A stretch of 11,338 bases of DNA from an uncultured Oscillospiraceae bacterium (GTDB taxonomy: Bacteria; Bacillota; Clostridia; Oscillospirales; Oscillospiraceae): NCBI GenBank assembly GCA_900762005.1, contig CAAFEV010000335.1, positions 1 through 11,338 on the forward strand. The letters are read 5' to 3'. The notes beneath the pieces are model-generated. The model saw nothing but the letters and a program-made list of their open reading frames with translations. It had not been told where the DNA came from and did not search any database. Made by a program: the position numbers and the translations under genes. Shown in pieces: positions 7,929 to 11,338 of the stretch (position 1 is its first letter; every line of letters starts with the position of its first letter).

Positions 7929-8873
7929 CTAAGGATTATCTCGGGAGAATTGCAACAGTGCAAGCGTCGCCCCGGTGAGAATATCCGCGCCCGAGGTGGA
8001 GCCGAAGCTGCCGACCCTGTCGGCGGCGGAATGCAACGCGGCTTCGTCCGCACCGCCGAAGAGCAGCGCAAGCAGCGTCAGCAAATCGTCCGACGCATAG
8101 CCGTTCCCGCTTTGCAGAAGAAAAGCGGCACTGATGGCGGTGGTCTTTTTGGCAGCGTGCTGTGCCATGGTTTTTGTCAGCGGCAACAGAACGGATGGCT
8201 CCATACCGAAGCCGCAGGCGGACAGCGCGTGCAGCAGGGTCATGTAGCCGCACAGCAAATCGTCCGAGGAGGGTGTTAAGCCCACACCGCAGCCTGCCAT
8301 ACGCTCCGCTGCCTGCGCGGCGGCATCGGAATTCTCCGAGGCGACCGCCGCATAAAGTGCGGGCAGACGCGTTTCAATTAACTGCACATAGGGATTGCTC
8401 CCCTGCCGCGTGACGAGCGGTGAAAGTCCGTTTTCGTCCGCGTGCTCAGTCAGCCAACGCACCAGCGGCGCGGCAGACGGCAGACACTGCGTCTGCTGTA
8501 AACGGCGGCAGACCTTTAGCTCCGTCGGCCTTGCGCCCTGAAGCAGAACAAGCGGCGTACCGTCGGATACGAAAATACCGCGTTTGTCTAAGATGAGCGG
8601 CAAGCCCCCCTCCCAGCCGAGGCTCGGGAAAGGGCTTCGGGTATCCAAAACAACGGAAAACGGCAGGAGCGAGCGTCCTCGCGTAAGCAAAGAAACCAGT
8701 CCCTGCGTTGTTTCAATATTGACCGCATTCGCAAAGACGGAATGCACCCGCCCCGCAAGCGGCGCATCGTCAAGCCCCGCTGAAAGGGCTTGACAGATGC
8801 GCATCGCGTGCAGTGCGGGCAACGCTTCCGCGTTATGCCTTTTGGAATACAAAGCCGTACTGTGGCTCCTCAA
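7929..8873 (-). CDS. DUF2877 protein, AllH/YlbF family (oxamate carbamoyltransferase-type subunit)
   Basis: As drawn, this is a 314-residue DUF2877 protein, the family of E. coli YlbF (AllH, third subunit of oxamate carbamoyltransferase). The family signature GVGLTPSSDDLLCGY is at 196-210. GRVHSVF (41-47) matches the usual N-terminal segment and GSTSGADILTG (291-301) the C-terminal one. The start is uncertain. The TTG at 8873 has AAGGA upstream but overlaps the DUF35 gene by 41 nt. An ATG at 8804 (residue 24) lies 28 nt after the DUF35 stop, has no clear ribosome binding site, and gives a length nearer E. coli YlbF (about 271). TTG at 8822 is a third option. The gene opens the AllH-FdrA-AllG trio and probably works only with its two neighbours. 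Confidence 0.88.
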   Translation of the reverse strand: MRSHSTALYSKRHNAEALPALHAMRICQALSAGLDDAPLAGRVHSVFANAVNIETTQGLVSLLTRGRSLLPFSVVLDTRSPFPSLGWEGGLPLILDKRGIFVSDGTPLVLLQGARPTELKVCRRLQQTQCLPSAAPLVRWLTEHADENGLSPLVTRQGSNPYVQLIETRLPALYAAVASENSDAAAQAAERMAGCGVGLTPSSDDLLCGYMTLLHALSACGFGMEPSVLLPLTKTMAQHAAKKTTAISAAFLLQSGNGYASDDLLTLLALLFGGADEAALHSAADRVGSFGSTSGADILTGATLALLQFSRDNP

Positions 8874-9198
8874 CGGTTTCCTTATACTTGATAACCTTCT
8901 GCTTGACTACGCCGACACCGGCAACGAGGTCCATTCCGGACTCAATACCGTCGTCAAAACCGATCTGACCGGTGGCGCGCACGCCGTTTGGAAACTCGAC
9001 AATACCGAAGTTAATCCACGGTACCATATAGCCCTCGGGGAGGTTATACACACGGGTCCACGTCAACAGCTTGCACGGACCCTCTAAGACAATCTCCTCA
9101 AACTCTCTGCCATCGCAATCCGGGTTCTGGCAGACAATATAACGGGGATGATGGAGCTTGCCGCATTTCTTGCACTGATAGGCATACATATGTTCCAT
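8833..9198 (-). CDS. DUF35 Zn-ribbon/OB-fold protein, partner of the thiolase-fold protein
   Basis: This 121-residue protein has the two-part DUF35 form. An N-terminal rubredoxin-like zinc ribbon has ligands C9, C12, C23 and C28 (CKKC and CQNPDC patterns). An OB-fold follows (about 40-105), with the GIVEFPNGVRATGQI strand-turn-strand (65-79) typical of the family. DUF35 proteins form complexes with thiolase-fold enzymes, as in the archaeal acetoacetyl-CoA thiolase/HMG-CoA synthase complex, the PhlB-PhlC acyltransferase and the Ltp2 steroid side-chain aldolase. They help bind or channel the acyl-CoA. The ATG at 9198 has GGAGGG upstream, 12 nt after the thiolase stop, which supports a stoichiometric pair. 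A second in-frame ATG at 9189 would remove three residues and fits the ribosome binding site less well. Confidence 0.93.
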   Translation of the reverse strand: MEHMYAYQCKKCGKLHHPRYIVCQNPDCDGREFEEIVLEGPCKLLTWTRVYNLPEGYMVPWINFGIVEFPNGVRATGQIGFDDGIESGMDLVAGVGVVKQKVIKYKETVEEPQYGFVFQKA

Positions 9199-9210
9199 TT
9201 CTTTCCCTCC

Positions 9211-10407
9211 TTAGTCTACGGTCAGTACAGTGGCAACCACGTTGTTGCCAAAGCCACCGAAGTTGACGGCGAGTGCCGTCTTGGGATTGGCAACCTGCCG
9301 TTCACCGGCTTCACCGCGCAGCTGCTTGACCAGCTCGACAATCTGCGACACGCCTGTTGCGCCGAGCGGATGTCCCTTTGCCTTCAGACCGCCGGAGGTG
9401 TTAATCGGCATTTCACCGTGGATTTCCGTCTTGCCCTCGCGGGCGGCTTCCTGTCCCTTGCCGCGCGGGAAGAGTCCGGTTTCCTCGGATTCCGCAATTT
9501 CCAGAATCTGGAATGCATCGTGCAGCTCTGCTACATCAATGTCCTTGGGGCCAACACCCGCCATTTTATAAGCTCTCTGTGCACTGAGGCGGACAGCCAG
9601 CAAATCGGTCGGAACCTCGCGGTTGGCGACGACATGGGTATCAGTCGCGGAGCCGACGCCGGCAACCTTGACAAATTTCTTTGCGCCGAAGCCGAGTTCC
9701 TCCTGCTTATCCTTCGCAACAAGCAGTACAGCCGCCGCGCCGTCGGACACCGGGCACATATCATACTGACGGAGCGGATCGGCAACCAACGGATTGGTCG
9801 CGTTAATCAGACGCTCGTCCGTGATACGCTCGAGCTTGACCGGGGATTTGATGTGCGCGTTCGGGTTCAGACAGGCGTTGGCATGGTTTTTGACCGAAAC
9901 AATGGATAAATCCTTGCTTGTCACGCCGTACTTGTCCATGCAAAGTCTGGTGAACAGGCCCGCAAATGACGGTAACGTAATGCCATACTTGTACTCGCCC
10001 TCGGGATGGAGCATCGTGGCGACAAAGTCTGTACCCTCCCAGCCCGTGACAACACGCATTGCCTCGGCACCGATGACCAGCACGCAGTCGCAAATGCCGG
10101 AAGCAATCGCATACACGCCGAGCTTGACAGCGGAGGCACCGGAGGCAGGTCCGTTTTCAATGGTTTCTGCCATTGCAGGACGCAGATTCAGTGTGTCAAC
10201 AACGGCAGAGGCGGTGCCGCTGATGCGGTTGACCATGCTCGCGCCCATCGTGCCGACAAACACTTGGTCGATGACGTTCTTTCTGCCGGTCTTTGCTCCG
10301 GCATCATCCATTGCCTCTAAAGCTGCCGCGCACGCCATATCCAAAAACGGAACGGGCGATTTGCCGAACTTTGTGTGGCCGATGCCGACAATTCCTACTT
10401 CACGCAT
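9211..10407 (-). CDS. Thiolase-fold (SCP-x type) protein lacking the nucleophilic cysteine
   Basis: This 398-residue protein aligns along its length with SCP-x/archaeal-type thiolases. An N-terminal VGIGHTKFG start (6-14), HDAF (296-299), GGLKAKGHPLGATG (339-352) with H346, and NFGGFG (382-387) are all in order. At the usual active-site CASG motif it reads PASG, so P87 (codon CCT) replaces the cysteine that takes the acyl group. Normal thiolysis or condensation through an acyl-enzyme is therefore unlikely. A thiolase-fold enzyme paired with DUF35 that works without this cysteine is known in the Ltp2 aldolase, which cleaves a C-C bond of a hydroxyacyl-CoA. By analogy this could be an aldolase/retro-aldolase, or a CoA-ester binding scaffold. 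The ATG at 10407 follows an AAAGGA site, 27 nt after the GNAT-like gene. Confidence 0.93.
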   Translation of the reverse strand: MREVGIVGIGHTKFGKSPVPFLDMACAAALEAMDDAGAKTGRKNVIDQVFVGTMGASMVNRISGTASAVVDTLNLRPAMAETIENGPASGASAVKLGVYAIASGICDCVLVIGAEAMRVVTGWEGTDFVATMLHPEGEYKYGITLPSFAGLFTRLCMDKYGVTSKDLSIVSVKNHANACLNPNAHIKSPVKLERITDERLINATNPLVADPLRQYDMCPVSDGAAAVLLVAKDKQEELGFGAKKFVKVAGVGSATDTHVVANREVPTDLLAVRLSAQRAYKMAGVGPKDIDVAELHDAFQILEIAESEETGLFPRGKGQEAAREGKTEIHGEMPINTSGGLKAKGHPLGATGVSQIVELVKQLRGEAGERQVANPKTALAVNFGGFGNNVVATVLTVD

Positions 10408-10434
10408 TCTATTATCCTTTCCTCTGTCGTATGC

Positions 10435-11115
10435 TTAGACGTTCAGCTTTGCGGGCATACGCAGAACCTTATTCGCTTCGATAACTTCGGGGAAGAGCTC
10501 CTCTGCCGGACGCAGACCGACATTCTTGTTTGCCTTATGCTTCTCCCACAAATCGCGGGTGAGGACAAAGGTCGGCACGCCGCCGAGCTCGTGGGCGCAC
10601 TGGAAGCGATCCTCCAGCTCATACTCAATCATCCAACGCTTGAAGCCGTTGGGCGATTCGGCAACAATCCAGACCTCGTCCTGATTGAGGAAGTCAAAGT
10701 GGTATTCCATCTTTGCTGCAAAAAGCTGCGCGCCGACACGGGCACCGCGCTTCAGAGTCATGGTGTGATAGGACATACCGATTTTCTTGTCAACCATTCT
10801 GCCGTTGACAATGCCCGCGATTTCGCCGTTGATGGCACCGACAAAGCAGTACTCATCCTGCACACGATAGCGCAGCATACCCAGCAGCTCGGCAATGATA
10901 CGAGCGGAGACGATGTCATAGAAATCCTTGTCGTGGTCGAGCAGCGGCTTAATGCCGTCGATAATCATGGCAATTTCTTCACGGGTTGCTTCGCGCACCA
11001 GCATATCGTCGCCGGTGGTCAGCGGAATGACCTTCGGTGCATAGGGAACCATCCCGTTCGTGGGAGGCCGCAGCTTGGCTTCCATCTGGTCTACAATAAT
11101 ATCGTACTTGCTCAT
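10435..11115 (-). CDS. GNAT-like N-acyltransferase, first gene of the operon
   Basis: This 226-residue protein has the layout of a GNAT-fold acyltransferase. VREATREEI (40-48) resembles the first strand and helix, FVGAINGEIAGIVNG (91-105) the central hairpin, and MTLKRGARVGAQLF (119-132) the strand plus acyl-CoA pyrophosphate loop (R/Q-x-x-G-x-G/A type). The following helix and VWIVAESPNGFKRWMIEYEL (148-167) resemble the final conserved segment. The long N-terminal lead (1-38) and C-terminal tail (185-226) are unusual. No close family is recognised and the acceptor is unknown. The ATG at 11115 has AGGAGG 4 nt upstream; an in-frame extension to 11169 would start within a few bases of the predicted transcription start and is rejected. 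It shares a transcript with the thiolase/DUF35 pair, so an acyl-CoA from this pathway could be its donor; that is inference. Confidence 0.72.
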   Translation of the reverse strand: MSKYDIIVDQMEAKLRPPTNGMVPYAPKVIPLTTGDDMLVREATREEIAMIIDGIKPLLDHDKDFYDIVSARIIAELLGMLRYRVQDEYCFVGAINGEIAGIVNGRMVDKKIGMSYHTMTLKRGARVGAQLFAAKMEYHFDFLNQDEVWIVAESPNGFKRWMIEYELEDRFQCAHELGGVPTFVLTRDLWEKHKANKNVGLRPAEELFPEVIEANKVLRMPAKLNV

Positions 11116-11118
11116 AAG

Positions 11119-11125
11119 CCCTCCT
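11119..11125 (-). promoter_or_regulatory. Ribosome binding site fixing the start of the first gene
   Basis: AGGAGGG on the minus strand just upstream of the ATG at 11115. It supports the 226-residue start over the in-frame extension to 11169. Confidence 0.8.
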
Positions 11126-11173
11126 AAAAATATGTTAATTTTTTCGCGTTTGGCGGATTTTTCCGTCATTCTG

Positions 11174-11202
11174 ATTATAGCACGCTGCTTTCAAAGCGTC
11201 CA
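11174..11202 (-). promoter_or_regulatory. Predicted sigma70/SigA-type promoter of the operon
   Basis: The minus strand has a perfect TATAAT -10 box (11174-11179) and TGGACG (11197-11202, 4 of 6 to TTGACA) with a 17-nt spacer. Transcription would start near 11167, leaving a leader of about 50 nt that contains the AGGAGG site of the first gene. No riboswitch-like structure fits in so short a leader. It is the only good promoter match seen upstream of the gene block. Confidence 0.68.
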
Positions 11203-11220
11203 GTGTTTTATACAAATTCT

Positions 11221-11248
11221 ATTATAATCACAAATAATACCTTGCAAA
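11221..11248 (-). promoter_or_regulatory. Possible second upstream promoter
   Basis: A second TATAAT on the minus strand (11221-11226) has TTTGCA (11243-11248) 16 nt upstream. The same AT-rich stretch also reads TATAAT on the plus strand (11223-11228), but with no good -35 box there. It may be a tandem promoter, a regulator site, or chance in AT-rich DNA. Confidence 0.3.
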
Positions 11249-11258
11249 TTTGGGCAAT

Positions 11259-11338
11259 ATGGTTAAAAAACTCAAGTCGCAGCGCACAGAAGAGACAACC
11301 GCACAGGTATGTCACGGCGAAAGCGGCAGCAAAAGTAC
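11259..11338 (+). CDS. Possible 5' end of a divergent gene, cut by the window edge
   Basis: A plus-strand ATG at 11259 opens a frame that stays open for 26 codons to the end of the window. The peptide begins MVKKLKSQRTEETTAQ and is hydrophilic and basic at the start. No family can be recognised from so short a piece, and the ribosome binding site is weak (only GGG nearby). A divergent regulator would be a common arrangement here. The opposite strand also has a frame open from the edge to a TAA near 11210, so the direction is uncertain. Confidence 0.2.
   Translation, partial: MVKKLKSQRTEETTAQVCHGESGSKS

Noticed and set aside
1..11338. CRISPR arrays, insertion sequences, tRNA or rRNA genes, selenocysteine signals
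   Set aside because: Reading through the window showed no regularly spaced repeats, transposase motifs, tRNA-like cloverleaf sequence or in-frame TGA inside the conserved genes.

Overview
The window carries a single co-directional block of ten genes on the minus strand, read from right to left, with a promoter at its right end and a strong rho-independent terminator at its left end. Strong AGGAGG-type ribosome binding sites before most of the genes, TTG start codons, moderately GC-rich coding sequence with AT-rich gaps, and an FdrA system beside a three-subunit molybdenum hydroxylase all suggest an anaerobic Firmicute, probably a gut Clostridia/Oscillospiraceae-type organism. This assignment is inference; there is no rRNA or other marker here.

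Layout in order of transcription: a sigma70-type promoter (11174-11202); a GNAT-like acyltransferase (10435-11115); a thiolase-fold protein (9211-10407) and a DUF35 Zn-ribbon/OB-fold partner (8833-9198); a DUF2877 protein (AllH/YlbF family, 7929-8873), FdrA (AllF family, 6307-7869) and a DUF1116 protein (AllG/YlbE family, 4869-6293); a cyclase-family metal hydrolase (3979-4785); a perfect 12-bp hairpin followed by a short T run (3929-3966); then the FAD, 2Fe-2S and molybdopterin subunits of a xanthine dehydrogenase/CO dehydrogenase-family hydroxylase (3049-3882, 2547-3035, 208-2547); and a terminator (93-140). The right edge (11203-11338) holds possible upstream promoter elements and perhaps the start of a divergent gene. 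The left edge (1-92) holds nothing I can assign.

The FdrA/DUF1116/DUF2877 trio is the family shown in E. coli to be oxamate carbamoyltransferase (AllFGH), which transfers the carbamoyl group of oxalurate to phosphate. Here the trio is not next to allantoin genes or a carbamate kinase. Its neighbours are an apparent ring-hydroxylating molybdoenzyme, a hydrolase of the kind that opens cyclic amides or hydrolyses formamides, and a thiolase/DUF35 pair that implies acyl-CoA chemistry. My reading is a catabolic operon for an N-containing, probably heterocyclic or ureido compound: hydroxylation, hydrolysis, carbamoyl (or related acyl) transfer, and carbon-carbon or CoA-ester chemistry. The substrate cannot be read from the sequence.

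Two sequence details make the cluster unusual. The thiolase-fold protein has proline (P87) where thiolases carry the nucleophilic cysteine. The molybdenum subunit lacks the glutamate and arginine that position purines in true xanthine dehydrogenases. The order of steps and the pathway as a whole are inference.
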